Positions 7,493 to 16,190 of a DNA stretch of 39,096 nucleotides are shown here, in pieces (the stretch's first letter is position 1; each line of letters opens with the position of its first letter). The stretch covers positions 1 through 39,096 of the forward strand of contig JAUXWC010000122.1 in assembly GCA_030685025.1 (NCBI GenBank), given 5' to 3'. Below the pieces are notes generated by a model. The model had not been told where the DNA came from. It ran no database searches and was given only the letters and a program-made list of their open reading frames with translations. A program made the translations under genes and the position numbers. Source of the DNA: Rhodoferax sp. (lineage in GTDB: Bacteria; Pseudomonadota; Gammaproteobacteria; Burkholderiales; Burkholderiaceae_C).

Positions 7493-7552
7493 CGCGGCAA
7501 TCCAAACTTGCCGACCACAATGATGGATTGCCACGCTACGCTCGCAATGACG
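7476..7552. repeat. Palindromic intergenic repeat, copy 1
   Basis: The left arm (from CGTCGTTGCGAGCG at 7476) and right arm (ending CGCTCGCAATGACG at 7552) are nearly perfect inverted repeats around a spacer of about 18 bases. The same element occurs at 10015-10091 and 23057-23131. The left arm overlaps the 3' end of kamB and supplies its stop codon. Confidence 0.85.
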
Positions 7553-7621
7553 AATGACTGTGCCGGCAATGACCGCGTGGTAGCAGCGCCCCCGCGTTTA
7601 TGAGAAGAGTGAAAGACTGAC

Positions 7622-9997
7622 ATGACTCAACTGAATCTAGACCAGGCCCAGATCGACCGCGCCCGTGACTCGGCCCGGCGCATTGCGCGCCAGGTGTTTG
7701 ACGAGATGGAGAGGTTTACCACCACCACCGTGGAGCGCGCCACCTTGCGCCTGCTGGGCGTCGATGGCGTGGACGAGAACGACATCCCGCTGCCCAACCG
7801 CGTCGTCAGCCACCTGCAAGAGCAGGGTCTGCTGGCGTGTGGTGCCGCCACCATCCTGGCGGGCGCCATGCACGAGCACCGTCTGAGCGCGCAGCAGGTC
7901 GCCGAAGCCGTGTCCAAGGGCTCCCTCACGCTGACCCGCCCCCAGGACGAACCCGCCGCACGCCAGGCCGCCGAGGCTCAGGCGCGCGCCATGTGCGCCC
8001 ACATCGCCGCCCAACGCGCCCACCGCGACGACCAGATCAGATCAGTGGGCGAGGCCAACACGCCCTGGCTGTACCTGATCGTGGCCACCGGCAACATCCA
8101 TGAAGACGTGGTACAGGCGCGTGCCGCCGCCGAACAGGGCGCCGACATCATTGCCGTGATCCGCTCCACTGGCCAGAGCCTGCTGGACTACGTGCCTTTT
8201 GGCGCCACCACCGAGGGTTTTGGTGGCACCTATGCCACGCAGGAGAACTTTCGCCTGATGCGCGCCGCGCTCGATGAGGTGGGCGCCAAGGTGGGGCGCT
8301 ACATCCGGCTGACCAACTACTGCTCAGGCCTGTGCATGCCCGAGATCGCCGCCATGGGCGCGATGGAACGGCTGGACATGATGCTCAACGACTCGATGTA
8401 CGGCATCATCTTTCGCGACATCAACATGAAGCGCACCTTCATCGACCAGTTTTTCTCGCGCATGGTCAATGCCTATGCCGGCATCATCATCAACACCGGC
8501 GAGGACAACTACCTCACCACCGCGGACGCTTTCGATGCGGCGCACACGGTGTTGGCCTCGCAACTGATCAACGAGCAGTTTGCCGAACTGTCCGGCCTCA
8601 AGCCCGAACAAATGGGCCTGGGCCATGCCTTCGAGATTCACCCGGAGCTGGAGAACGGTTTCCTGTGGGAGCTGGCGCATGCCCAACTGGTGCGCCAGGT
8701 GTTCCCGGATGCCGCGCTCAAGTACATGCCGCCTACCAAACACATGACCGGCAACATCTTCAAGGGCCAGGTGCAGGACACTTTGTTCAACATCGTGAGC
8801 ACGCTCACCCAGCAAAACATCCACCTGCTGGGCATGATGACCGAGGCGATTCACACCCCGTTCATTCAGGACCGTTTCCTGGCGATTCAGAACGCCAAGT
8901 ATGTGTTCGGCACCATGAAGGACTTGCACAGCGAGATCGAATTCAAGCGCGGCGGCCAGATCGAACAACGTGCGCAGGCCGTGCTGGCCGAGACCGAAAC
9001 CATGTTGGCGCAGATCGAAACCATGGGTTTGCCCAGTGCGATTGGCAAGGGCATGTTTGCCGAGATTTCACGCACGCCGACCGGCGGCAAGGGCCTGGAC
9101 GGTGTGATCGAGAAGGCCGACAACTACTACAACCCGTTCCCCGATCTCATGTTGCCTGGGTTTTTGGGGTCAGAGCCCAAATTCACGGTGCCTTCGGCAC
9201 CCCCTGCGGGTGTGGCGCTTCGCGCCGCAGCGAAATTGGTGTCTGACCCCAATAACCCGCCCGAGAAATGGGTCAAACCCTATGGCGACACGCTGGGCGA
9301 CGGACGCGTGCAACTGTCCTTCACCCTGCCGGTGGCGCTGGACGAAACCTCCAAGGAAGGCGCCAAACGCCTGGCCGCCATGATGGGCCTGGATGAACCT
9401 GCCGTCGTGCACTGTGAAGACACCGGTCAAGGCTTCAGTTTCTACGTGGTTTATGGTCAGTGCAAACACCAGGTCGACCTGTCGAGTTTTCAGGTGGTCA
9501 AGCCCGAATTCGAAGTGATGGACAAGGACGCCATCAACGCACTGATTGCCGAAAAGATGGGCCGACGCATGGTGGTGGTGGGCGCCTGCATCGAGACCGA
9601 CGCGCACACCGTGGGCATCGACGCCATCATGAACATGAAGGGCTTCAACGGGCACAAGGGCCTGGAGAGTTACCACGAAATCCGCGCCATCAACATGGGT
9701 GCGCAAGTGGACTCCGAGGAACTGGTTGCCCGTGCCATCGAAGAAAAGGCTGACGTGATTCTGGTCTCGCAGGTGGTCACGCAAAAGAACATCCACCTGG
9801 ACAACCTGACCAAATTGTCTGACCTGCTGGAGGCCGAAGGCCTGCGCGACAAAGTGATACTGGTGGTAGGTGGCCCGCGCATCAGCCACGAGCTGGCCAA
9901 GGAGCTGGGCTACGACGCCGGCTTTGGCACCAAGAGTTATGCCGAAGACGTGGCATCCTTTGCCATTCACGAGTGGATCAACCGAAAGGCCGCCTGA
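7622..9997 (+). CDS. kamDE: Lysine 5,6-aminomutase, fused alpha and beta subunits (KamDE)
   Basis: PLP- and adenosylcobalamin-dependent mutase moving the terminal amino group of beta-lysine to give 3,5-diaminohexanoate (EC 5.4.3.3). Known enzymes are alpha2-beta2 with separate genes of about 520 and 260 codons; here one 791-residue frame contains both. Residues 1-514 are KamD (N-terminal DSARRIARQVFDEME, then TIM barrel with YIRLTNYCSGLCMPE and NTGEDNYLTT). Residues about 545-791 are KamE, with the B12 motif DAHTVG (D660, H662, G665), the Rossmann-like VILVSQVVTQKN and VGGPRIS, and the PLP lysine presumably in NMKGFNGHKG (K673 or K679). The linker, residues about 515-544, is encoded by a palindromic repeat (9164-9252) inserted in frame. 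Start ATG 7622 follows a GAGAAGAGTG stretch. Confidence 0.93.
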   Translation: MTQLNLDQAQIDRARDSARRIARQVFDEMERFTTTTVERATLRLLGVDGVDENDIPLPNRVVSHLQEQGLLACGAATILAGAMHEHRLSAQQVAEAVSKGSLTLTRPQDEPAARQAAEAQARAMCAHIAAQRAHRDDQIRSVGEANTPWLYLIVATGNIHEDVVQARAAAEQGADIIAVIRSTGQSLLDYVPFGATTEGFGGTYATQENFRLMRAALDEVGAKVGRYIRLTNYCSGLCMPEIAAMGAMERLDMMLNDSMYGIIFRDINMKRTFIDQFFSRMVNAYAGIIINTGEDNYLTTADAFDAAHTVLASQLINEQFAELSGLKPEQMGLGHAFEIHPELENGFLWELAHAQLVRQVFPDAALKYMPPTKHMTGNIFKGQVQDTLFNIVSTLTQQNIHLLGMMTEAIHTPFIQDRFLAIQNAKYVFGTMKDLHSEIEFKRGGQIEQRAQAVLAETETMLAQIETMGLPSAIGKGMFAEISRTPTGGKGLDGVIEKADNYYNPFPDLMLPGFLGSEPKFTVPSAPPAGVALRAAAKLVSDPNNPPEKWVKPYGDTLGDGRVQLSFTLPVALDETSKEGAKRLAAMMGLDEPAVVHCEDTGQGFSFYVVYGQCKHQVDLSSFQVVKPEFEVMDKDAINALIAEKMGRRMVVVGACIETDAHTVGIDAIMNMKGFNGHKGLESYHEIRAINMGAQVDSEELVARAIEEKADVILVSQVVTQKNIHLDNLTKLSDLLEAEGLRDKVILVVGGPRISHELAKELGYDAGFGTKSYAEDVASFAIHEWINRKAA
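9164..9252. repeat. Palindromic repeat inside the kamDE linker
   Basis: The terminal sequences are inverted: TTGGGGTCAGAGCCCAAATT at the left and AAATTGGTGTCTGACCCCAA at the right match in 17 of 20 positions when one is reverse-complemented. The interior has nested inverted pieces (GGTGCCTTCGGCACC and GGCGCTTCGCGCC). The 89-bp unit is the common 'GGGGTCAGACCCC' intergenic repeat of Burkholderiales, here read through without a stop between the KamD and KamE parts. Confidence 0.85.
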
Positions 9998-10014
9998 TGC
10001 CGAACCCGGTCTCC

Positions 10015-10091
10015 CGTCATTGCGAGCGCAGCGTGGCAATCCATGTCGACGGCGCACCATGGTGGATTGCCGCGCTACGCTCGCAATGACG
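10015..10091. repeat. Palindromic intergenic repeat, copy 2
   Basis: Arms CGTCATTGCGAGCGCAGCG and the inverted CGCTACGCTCGCAATGACG enclose a spacer near 10042-10070. It is the same element as at 7476-7552 and 23057-23131 and fills the gap between kamDE and kal. As RNA it would form a long hairpin and could dampen read-through or stabilise the upstream mRNA. Confidence 0.85.
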
Positions 10092-10144
10092 AACGCTGCA
10101 ACTGGCAACTGAGTGCCTTGAACCGTACTGACTAGGACGAAAAC

Positions 10145-10558
10145 ATGGAAAACTACACCAGCCTGATTCGCCTGCGCATCAGCGCGCACGACGCCCACTA
10201 CGCCGGCGGCCTGGTCGACGGCGCCAAGATGCTGCACCTGTTTGGCGATGTGGCCACCGAGCTGCTGATTCGCAGCGACGGCGACGAAGGCCTGTTCGTG
10301 GCCTACGACAACATCGAGTTCCTGGCCCCGGTCTATGCCGGTGACTACATCGAGGCCACCGGGCGCATCGTCTCCATGGGCAAGACCTCGCGCAAGATGG
10401 TGTTCGAGGCGCGCAAGGTGATCGTGCCAGCCGGCATCGCGGGCCAGCCTTCCGCGGCCGACGTGCTGGCCGAACCGATCATGGTCTGCAAGGCCTCCGG
10501 AACCTGCGTGGTGCCGGCGCACTGCCAGCGCAAGCCGCACACACCCATCAGTTGCTGA
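10145..10558 (+). CDS. kal: 3-aminobutyryl-CoA ammonia-lyase (Kal)
   Basis: Hotdog-fold enzyme that eliminates ammonia from L-3-aminobutyryl-CoA to give crotonyl-CoA (EC 4.3.1.14), the last dedicated step of lysine fermentation. The 137-residue protein has the single hotdog pattern: the segment [20 protein letters not shown] carrying the helix, then [19 protein letters not shown] and the strand [11 protein letters not shown]. The length is as expected. Start ATG 10145 follows AGGACG. Only two bases separate its stop from the kce start, so the two are translated together. There are no signal or membrane segments; it should act in the cytoplasm. Confidence 0.9.
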   Translation: MENYTSLIRLRISAHDAHYAGGLVDGAKMLHLFGDVATELLIRSDGDEGLFVAYDNIEFLAPVYAGDYIEATGRIVSMGKTSRKMVFEARKVIVPAGIAGQPSAADVLAEPIMVCKASGTCVVPAHCQRKPHTPISC

Positions 10559-10560
10559 GC

Positions 10561-11382
10561 ATGGACAAACTCATCATCACCGCCGCGCTGACCGGCGCCG
10601 AAGTCACCCGCGAACAGCAGCCCGCACTGCCGATGACGCCCGAGGAGATTGGCCGCGCCGCCGAGGAGTGTGCCTTGGCCGGCGCCTCCATCGTGCACGT
10701 GCATGCCCGCAGGCCCGATGGAAGCCCAACGCAAGACAAGGAGGTCTACCGTCAGATCATCGCCGCCGTGCGCGCGCGTTGCGATGTCATCGTGCAAGTG
10801 TCGACCGGCGGTGCGGTGGGCATGACGCCGCAGGAACGCCTGGCGCCAGTGACACTGGTGCCCGAGATGGCCACCCTGTCAATGGGCACGGTCAACTTTG
10901 GTGGTGAAGTGTTTTTGAACCATCCAGCCGACATGGAGGTCTTTGCGCAGGCCATGCGCGAGCACGGTGTCAAGCCGGAACTCGAAATCTTCGACAGCGG
11001 CATGCTCACGACGGCGAAACGCTGGCTGAGCAAGGGCCTGCTGGACAGCCCGGCCCACTTCGACCTGGTGCTGGGCATCCCCGGCGGCATGGCTGGCACG
11101 CCCGAGGCGCTGATGTACCTCGTGGCGCAATTGCCAGCCGGATCAAGCTGGACCGTGGCCGGCATCGGCGCCGCCCAACTTCCGCTGGGCACGCTGGCGA
11201 TTCTGCTCGGCGGCCACGTGCGGGTGGGCTTTGAAGACAATGTGTACTACCGCAAAGGCGAACTGGCCACGAGCAACGCCCAGTTGGTGGCGCGCATCGC
11301 CCGCATCAGCCGCGAGCTGGACCGCGCCGTCGCTACGCCAGACGAGGCACGCGCGCTGCTGGGCATAGCCCGCCAGCACTGA
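10561..11382 (+). CDS. kce: 3-keto-5-aminohexanoate cleavage enzyme (Kce)
   Basis: Zinc-dependent BKACE-family (DUF849) enzyme that condenses 3-keto-5-aminohexanoate with acetyl-CoA to give 3-aminobutyryl-CoA and acetoacetate (EC 2.3.1.247). The 273-residue protein starts MDKLIITAALTGAEVTRE and carries the metal motif HVHAR (about residues 44-48), the STGGAVGMTP loop, NFGGEVFLNHP, and the C-terminal GGHVRVGFEDNVY segment with the catalytic-site residues of the family. ATG 10561 fits the family start and lies two bases after kal. It is the last gene of the operon. No acetoacetate CoA-transferase (atoDA) follows, so the acetoacetate branch must be encoded elsewhere. Confidence 0.93.
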   Translation: MDKLIITAALTGAEVTREQQPALPMTPEEIGRAAEECALAGASIVHVHARRPDGSPTQDKEVYRQIIAAVRARCDVIVQVSTGGAVGMTPQERLAPVTLVPEMATLSMGTVNFGGEVFLNHPADMEVFAQAMREHGVKPELEIFDSGMLTTAKRWLSKGLLDSPAHFDLVLGIPGGMAGTPEALMYLVAQLPAGSSWTVAGIGAAQLPLGTLAILLGGHVRVGFEDNVYYRKGELATSNAQLVARIARISRELDRAVATPDEARALLGIARQH

Positions 11383-11388
11383 GCCGGC

Positions 11389-11406
11389 GGCGCCCATTTG
11401 GGTGCC
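11389..11406. terminator. Hairpin between convergent kce and thioredoxin-like genes
   Basis: GGCGCCCA and TGGGTGCC form an 8-bp inverted repeat (one G-T pair) just after the kce stop. There is no T run on the plus strand, so it is only a possible weak or factor-assisted terminator. Confidence 0.35.
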
Positions 11407-11426
11407 CCCGCCCCGCAGTGGCCGCG

Positions 11427-11801
11427 CTAGGCGAGCGCATGCGCGGTTCGGATCCGGACCAGCAAATCCACGACGGCACGCTCTTTCATGGCGGTCGCAC
11501 CGGCCTCGTACAACCGCCCGCGGATCAAGCGTTCCAGCGATTCGATGGAGGGCACCACGGGCCCAAAGAAACGAGGCTCGTCCCCCACCGCCAGCAGCAA
11601 GGTAGGAAAGTTGTCCACGTCGTCAAGCGGGTGCAACAGGTCAGCTTGGTCCTCCACATCAATCCAGATGAATCGGGCGTGCGGGAACTTCGCCTGCAGT
11701 TGTTCGAAACGCTCCCGGTAGTCATGGCACACACCGCACCATTCGGCGCAAAGGCAAGCAACGAGAACGCAGGGTGGCGACGCTGTGTGGCTGGTGTTCA
11801 T
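11427..11801 (-). CDS. Thioredoxin-like protein
   Basis: A 124-residue protein with a thioredoxin fold: strand CVLVACLCAEWC, the active-site motif C-G-V-C followed by HDYRERFEQL, strand RFIWIDVEDQADLL and the cis-proline region DNFPTLLLAVG. The four-residue CXXC is intact, but the usual WC.PC is replaced by WCGVC, so redox partners probably differ from classical TrxA. There is no signal peptide, suggesting a cytoplasmic role. The start is taken at the methionine at 11801 (MNTSHTAS), because the upstream in-frame methionine adds only seven residues. It converges on the lysine operon and has no obvious functional link to it. Confidence 0.8.
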   Translation of the reverse strand: MNTSHTASPPCVLVACLCAEWCGVCHDYRERFEQLQAKFPHARFIWIDVEDQADLLHPLDDVDNFPTLLLAVGDEPRFFGPVVPSIESLERLIRGRLYEAGATAMKERAVVDLLVRIRTAHALA

Positions 11802-12185
11802 CGCACGGCCAAGATCATCCAATCCGACCTATCTGGACAAGATGGCTTCGTGAACTCGTGCGGCCCGACTCCAACAACACCGTAGGTTGCACACCGCGGG
11901 TGTGCCGAGCTACACCCCTGCAGATGACCGATGGGCGGTCAGATTGTTGCGAATTTGTCAGGAGATGAGCCATGGGCAACTCTATCACCCCGCGCCTTGC
12001 CTAGGAAGCCGGACCCTGCGGATTCGTGATCCGGCCGATATGCCCGATGCCACGATGAAGGTGTTGGCAGCAAGGTTCGCACCACGAAGCGGAAGAACCC
12101 CTTGCGCCCTATTCCGTTGGCGCACAGACGGCGCCGCTCGAACAACGCTCACGAGGGAAAACCGGTGGGGGCTTTCGCTCGGGTT
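11802..12185. other. Intergenic region with no supported gene
   Basis: Several short overlapping frames exist on both strands but none shows a domain or a good ribosome-binding site. A tight hairpin GCACACC/GGTGTGC lies at 11889-11905, and an imperfect one around CCGGACC...GATCCGG at about 12010-12036. Nothing else is recognised. Confidence 0.4.
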
Positions 12186-12326
12186 TCAGCTCAGGAGTCG
12201 AAACAGGCCATAGGCGGACAGCAGTCCGGTGACCACCAGCAAGGCCGTCTTGGTCGCACGCGCGCCGACCAGCGTCCCGGCGATACTGCAGGCGAGGATG
12301 GCGCCAAAAATGTAGCTTGTTTTCAT
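12186..12326 (-). CDS. Small putative membrane protein (46 aa)
   Basis: A 46-residue frame starts at ATG 12326: MKTSYIFGAILACSIAGTLV followed by GARATKTALLVVTGLLSAYG and LFRLLS. It could hold two short hydrophobic helices separated by GARATK. The composition resembles the last helices of TauE/SafE-type exporters, so it may be either a real small protein or the remnant of one. No clear ribosome-binding site is seen. Evidence is limited to the hydrophobic pattern and in-frame start and stop. Confidence 0.3.
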   Translation of the reverse strand: MKTSYIFGAILACSIAGTLVGARATKTALLVVTGLLSAYGLFRLLS

Positions 12327-12414
12327 GCGCCGATGGTAAGGCACGGCGCTGGCCGAGGGACCGCCGTTGCCTTGGTGAATAATCGGCCCAAGAACAACCC
12401 GACAGGAGAACGTG

Positions 12415-12978
12415 ATGGCAACCTGGGCCTACGAATGCCGGCCTTGCAGCGGCAGCAGCGATCTTTGGCTGGTGGCGCGCGAGCGCATTGATGAGCTGCC
12501 GGCCGGTGTGACCGTTCTGCGCGTGAAGACCGGCTCCGGCTGGGCCTGTGCGGCGCTCAATCGCAGCCGCCTGGTGCAGGCCGAGGCTATGCTGCTGCGC
12601 GACGCCATCGCGTCTGATGCCGACGACTGCCCCGACTGCGCAGCCATGCTGGCGGCCGAAGCGGCGCCTGCCGCTGCCGCTGCCGCGCTGGCGCCGACAC
12701 CGCAAGGCCCTGCCACAACCCAGCTACAAGCCGCAGCCATCTCCTTGCAGGGCCAGCAGATGCTGGTGGTGCTGGTCGGGCTGAACGTGGTGCAGAGTCC
12801 TGGCGAGGCCGACATGTTGAGCGCCGACCTGCGCACGCGCTTTGGCGGCGTGGGCGTGGTGCTGATGGGGCAGCACGACGACGGCACGCCGCAATACCAC
12901 GGCGACACGGCGCTGGTGCGGCTCTTGGCCGACCTGCCAGTCGAACAGATGCCGTGGAAGAGCTACCCGATTCGCTGA
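12415..12978 (+). CDS. Hypothetical protein with two CxxC pairs and a flavodoxin-like C-terminal segment
   Basis: I do not recognise this 187-residue protein. It begins MATWAYECRPCSGSSDLWLV and has a second cysteine pair, CPDCAAML, at about residues 66-69; the two CxxC pairs could bind zinc. Residues about 80-105 are an Ala/Pro-rich linker. The C-terminal part (QMLVVLVGLNVVQSPGEADM, then FGGVGVVLMGQHDDGTPQYHG) has alternating strands and helices, as in small alpha/beta domains. The start at ATG 12415 is supported by CAGGAGAA six bases upstream. It stands alone, and its 3' end overlaps by four bases the SDR fragment that follows. Confidence 0.6.
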   Translation: MATWAYECRPCSGSSDLWLVARERIDELPAGVTVLRVKTGSGWACAALNRSRLVQAEAMLLRDAIASDADDCPDCAAMLAAEAAPAAAAAALAPTPQGPATTQLQAAAISLQGQQMLVVLVGLNVVQSPGEADMLSADLRTRFGGVGVVLMGQHDDGTPQYHGDTALVRLLADLPVEQMPWKSYPIR

Positions 12979-13100
12979 ACAACTTCACCGAGGCCGACTG
13001 GACCGATTTGTCCAAACCAGGCCTGACACCCTACATCCAGAGTAAAACGGTCGCCGAACGCGCCGCGCGCGACTGGGTGGCGGCATTGGTTGCGAGCTGA
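12975..13100 (+). pseudogene. Fragment of an extended SDR (NAD-dependent epimerase-like)
   Basis: The frame reads LNNFTEADWTDLSKPGLTPY, then IQSKTVAERAARDWVAALV, then stop. The Y-I-Q-S-K segment is the catalytic YxxxK of extended short-chain dehydrogenases, with the typical preceding F(T/S)E.DW and following AERAA.D pattern of dihydroflavonol-reductase-like proteins. Only about 40 codons survive, without the Rossmann N-terminus or the C-terminal half, so it is non-functional. Confidence 0.65.
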
Positions 13101-13213
13101 TCCACATGTCGTCCCGGAGAACCATTGCTAGTATCAGTACGTGGGGTTGACAATCAATTTCGTGCTCACGTGATGTTTGAGACTGGAAGACTGGTGGCGG
13201 ACGGCTGACTGTC

Positions 13214-15510
13214 TCAGACGAGGACTTCCGAGACATTGAGCAATCCCGCGGGCTCAGGCCTATCCAATCCGGACTGGTCTGCGATTCTGTAACCCATTGC
13301 CCGGTAGCCGCGTTGGCGCTTGTCCCACATTCGCAGCAGTGCGGGGTGGCCTGTATCGACAAAGTCGACGATCCGCACATCCGTTTTGGTGGCGTGTTCA
13401 CGGTGCAGGCGACCCGCGTACTGTTGCAGCGTGCCTTTCCACGACACCGGCATCGCCAGCACCAAGGTGTCGAGCGGCGGGTGGTCAAAGCCTTCCCCGA
13501 CCAGTTTCCCTGTGGCCAACAAAATACGGGGAGCATCAGGCGGCAACGCTTCCAGTTCGGTGATAACTGCCGCACGCTGCTTCTTAGGCATTCGGCCGTG
13601 CAAAGCGAATGGAGGCGGTACTTGGCCATTCAGCCCGGCCAGAATGGCAGCCAGGTGTTCGGTCCGTTCGGTCAGTACGAGCACCTTGCGATTTTGCGCA
13701 AAGGCCACTTTGATTTCATGGCAAATGGTCTTCGTGCGTTCCATGTCGGTGACAAGATGGCGGAACACATCTTGGATGCCTGCGTCCGCTGCGATGTCCA
13801 TGCGTTTGAACAGGGTGCGTGGCAGCACTTCCAAATCATGCGGTGCGCCGCTCGCCCGCGTTGCGGTGTGGCGAATCGGGCCGCATTGCATGAAGATGAT
13901 GGGCTGCTGGCCATCACGACGGACCGGCGTTGCGGTGAGTCCCAGAACGAATTTCGCCTTGACCTTCTTCAAAATCGCGTCAAACGACGCAGCGCCTATG
14001 TGGTGGCATTCGTCAATGATGACGTGACCGTAACTCTCAACCAAAGGGCTGACTTCACCCTGCCGAGACAGCGATTGCATCACCGCAATGTCGATCTTGC
14101 CGGTTGGCTTGGACTTGCCGCCACCAATCGTTCCGAGCACCCCCTTGCCAACCCCAAGAAAGGACTGCAGACGCTCCTGCCATTGTTTGAGCAACTCCGT
14201 GCGGTGGACCAGCACCAGCGTATTGACGCCACGGCGGGCGATCATCGCAGCGGCGGTCACAGTTTTGCCAAATGCAGTGGGCGCACACAGAACTCCGGCA
14301 TCGTTCTGCATCATGGCCGCCACGGCGGATTGCTGGTCCGGCCGCAGGGTTCCAGCAAATACAACATCGAGTGCCTCACCGGTGAATCGCTCGTCGGTCA
14401 GGTCCAGCGGATGGCGTTATCTCTCAGAAGCTCCTGTGCGGCCTCCAAACAGCCTCGCGGCAGTGCAATGTGCTTGGGGAAGCTTTCCGCGCAACCAATC
14501 ACGCGGGGCTTGTCCCAGGTGGACATGCGCATTGCCTGCGCCTTGTAAAACTCGGGATTTTGAAAGGCTGCCAAACGAATCAGGCGGTTGGCCAGTGCTT
14601 GGGGTAACTGCGCTTTCTCAAAATAGATTTGATTGGCCAGGGTGACGCTCAGGAACTTGGGCATCACGCCCAGCAGCTTCTTGCTGGTTGCGAGCGATCG
14701 TTTCCAGGGCTCTTTCAGATCCTCTTCGTTGATGAACGTCACATCCAGCGGATGCACACCGCCGGTGGCGCGCAATACAGTTGGCTCAATGTCGTACGGC
14801 GCCATCGGTTGAACAGACGCCAAATACGACCACTGGTCGCTATAGGGACGCAGCGATGCATCCACGAAGACACTGCATCCATTTTCACGCGGATACTTCT
14901 GCAGCGGCAATGCGACCAGATTGCCGAAGCCGCCCTTTGGCATCGTGTCTTGATTGGGGAACAGGCGGTCATAGGATGCCAGCTTCAATTGGCGCGTGCG
15001 CGAACAAGTGTGACTGATGATCGCGGTGCCCAGCCGCCGGGCGTCACGTGCTGACACATGACCTGAGAAGAATATCCAGATGTGCGCGCCGTTGCCGGAG
15101 CGCGAGATTTCCAAGGAGACGGGCACACCCAGTTCATCGCACGACTGGCGAAAGGCCTGTGCATCATCCTTCCACTCGGCCTCGTCGAAATCGACGGCCA
15201 GGAAATGGCAGGTATCGTCGGTCAGCAGCGGATAGACACCAATCGTGCGTTTGCCTACCAAGTGATCAAACAGCACGGCATCGGATAGCGGAATCAACTC
15301 CCGATTGCCGCAGTCACCACATTTGATGCGCGGCTTTTCGCAAACACCGGCCAACCATTCGTTGGCGCAAGCCGGGGCATAACCCGATTTACCGCTTGAC
15401 TTGCCTTCCCAGCGCATGGGAAAGACATCCGTGCGACCGCGGAACAGGCGGCGAAACAACGTCACTTTCTGGGCGGTGGAGAAGCGTGACTTCCGCCGCC
15501 GTCTGACCAT
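13214..15510 (-). pseudogene. TOTE-type primase-helicase, split by a frameshift
   Basis: The upstream frame (15510 to 14398) encodes an archaeo-eukaryotic-type primase domain as in TOTE conflict systems: LFRRLFRGRTDVF, GKSGYAPACANEW, a CGDCGN zinc-type pair, catalytic FLAVDFDEAEW and SGNGAHIWIFFSG. The downstream frame (to 13214) encodes a superfamily 2 helicase: APTAFGKT (Walker A), DECHH, GLTATPVRRDG, GEGFDHPPLDTL and QYAGRLHRE. The primase frame stops at 14398 right after NAIRWT; shifting frame there gives LTDERFTGEALDVVFAGTLR and runs on into the helicase without a break. A single missing base in a G run (about 14400-14410) explains this. The intact protein would be about 765 residues. 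The N-terminus is joined to a truncated RhuM gene. It is an inactivated defence-type gene, unless the shift is a sequencing error. Confidence 0.75.
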
Positions 15511-16138
15511 GAATAGCCCAATGCAGCTTGTTCTGTACGGTGGCAAAAAAACGTTTGGTGGCCCGCGCCGTGACGTCGTAGTCAATCGACGTGGCGTAAA
15601 TGTCGGTGATCTTCTGGTAGAACTTGCGTTCGGAGAGGCGGATTTCCCGGACGCGCTGCAACTGCTCTTCAAAATACCGCTTGGTGAGAACTGAGCCGTC
15701 ATTCTTCAGGCGCTCATCATCCATCACGTAGCCCTTGATGGTGAACGACTCAATGATGGTGTTTGCCCACTTGCGGAACTGCACGGCCCGTTCGGAATTG
15801 ACCTTGTAGCCAACGGCGATGATCGCAGCGAGCTTGTAGTGCTTGGTGTCGTAACCTTTTCCGTCTGCGGCAGTTATCCGAATATTTCGGATAACTGAAT
15901 CTTCCTCCAGCTCACTGTCGGAAAACACCTTTTCCAGGTGATAGTTAATGGTTCTGACATCGACGTCGTAGAGAAGCCCCATCATCTTCTGGGTGACCCA
16001 GACGTTTTCATCAGCGTAAACCGCTTCGATGCCGCCCTGGCCGCTGGCGGCGACGAAGGTCAGGTACTCAGCCGCCGATGAGCGAACAATGGAGACCTCA
16101 TTTTTCTTGGGAACCTGCGGTGGTTTGTTCTTGCTCAT
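15389..16138 (-). pseudogene. RhuM family protein, C-terminus replaced
   Basis: Residues 1 to about 212 are a typical RhuM (PF13310) N-terminus: EVSIVRSSAAEYLTF, YADENVWVTQKMM, LYDVDVRTINYHLEKVFSD, VGYKVNSERAVQFRKWA, ATKRFFATVQNKLHWAIHG. After HGQTAAEV (about 15495) the family sequence stops, although full-length RhuM proteins continue for about 100 residues; the frame instead runs antisense-free into a different frame of the TOTE gene and ends at 15389 with an unrelated tail. RhuM genes often accompany type I restriction systems; the exact function is unknown. The start ATG 16138 is the family start. Probably non-functional. Confidence 0.75.
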
Positions 16139-16190
16139 TCAGCCCCCTCTGCAATACTGCCGAATGTAGGTGTAGGTCTATCGTTCATGG

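Noticed and set aside
6293-7534. Long minus-strand open frame opposite kamB
   Set aside because: Antisense composition, no recognisable family, complete overlap with kamB.
9170-10540. Long minus-strand open frame opposite kamDE and kal
   Set aside because: Crosses a palindromic repeat and two certain genes; composition is that of a shadow.
13313-14548. Plus-strand open frame opposite the TOTE helicase
   Set aside because: Shadow of the helicase frame, whose motifs are clear on the minus strand.
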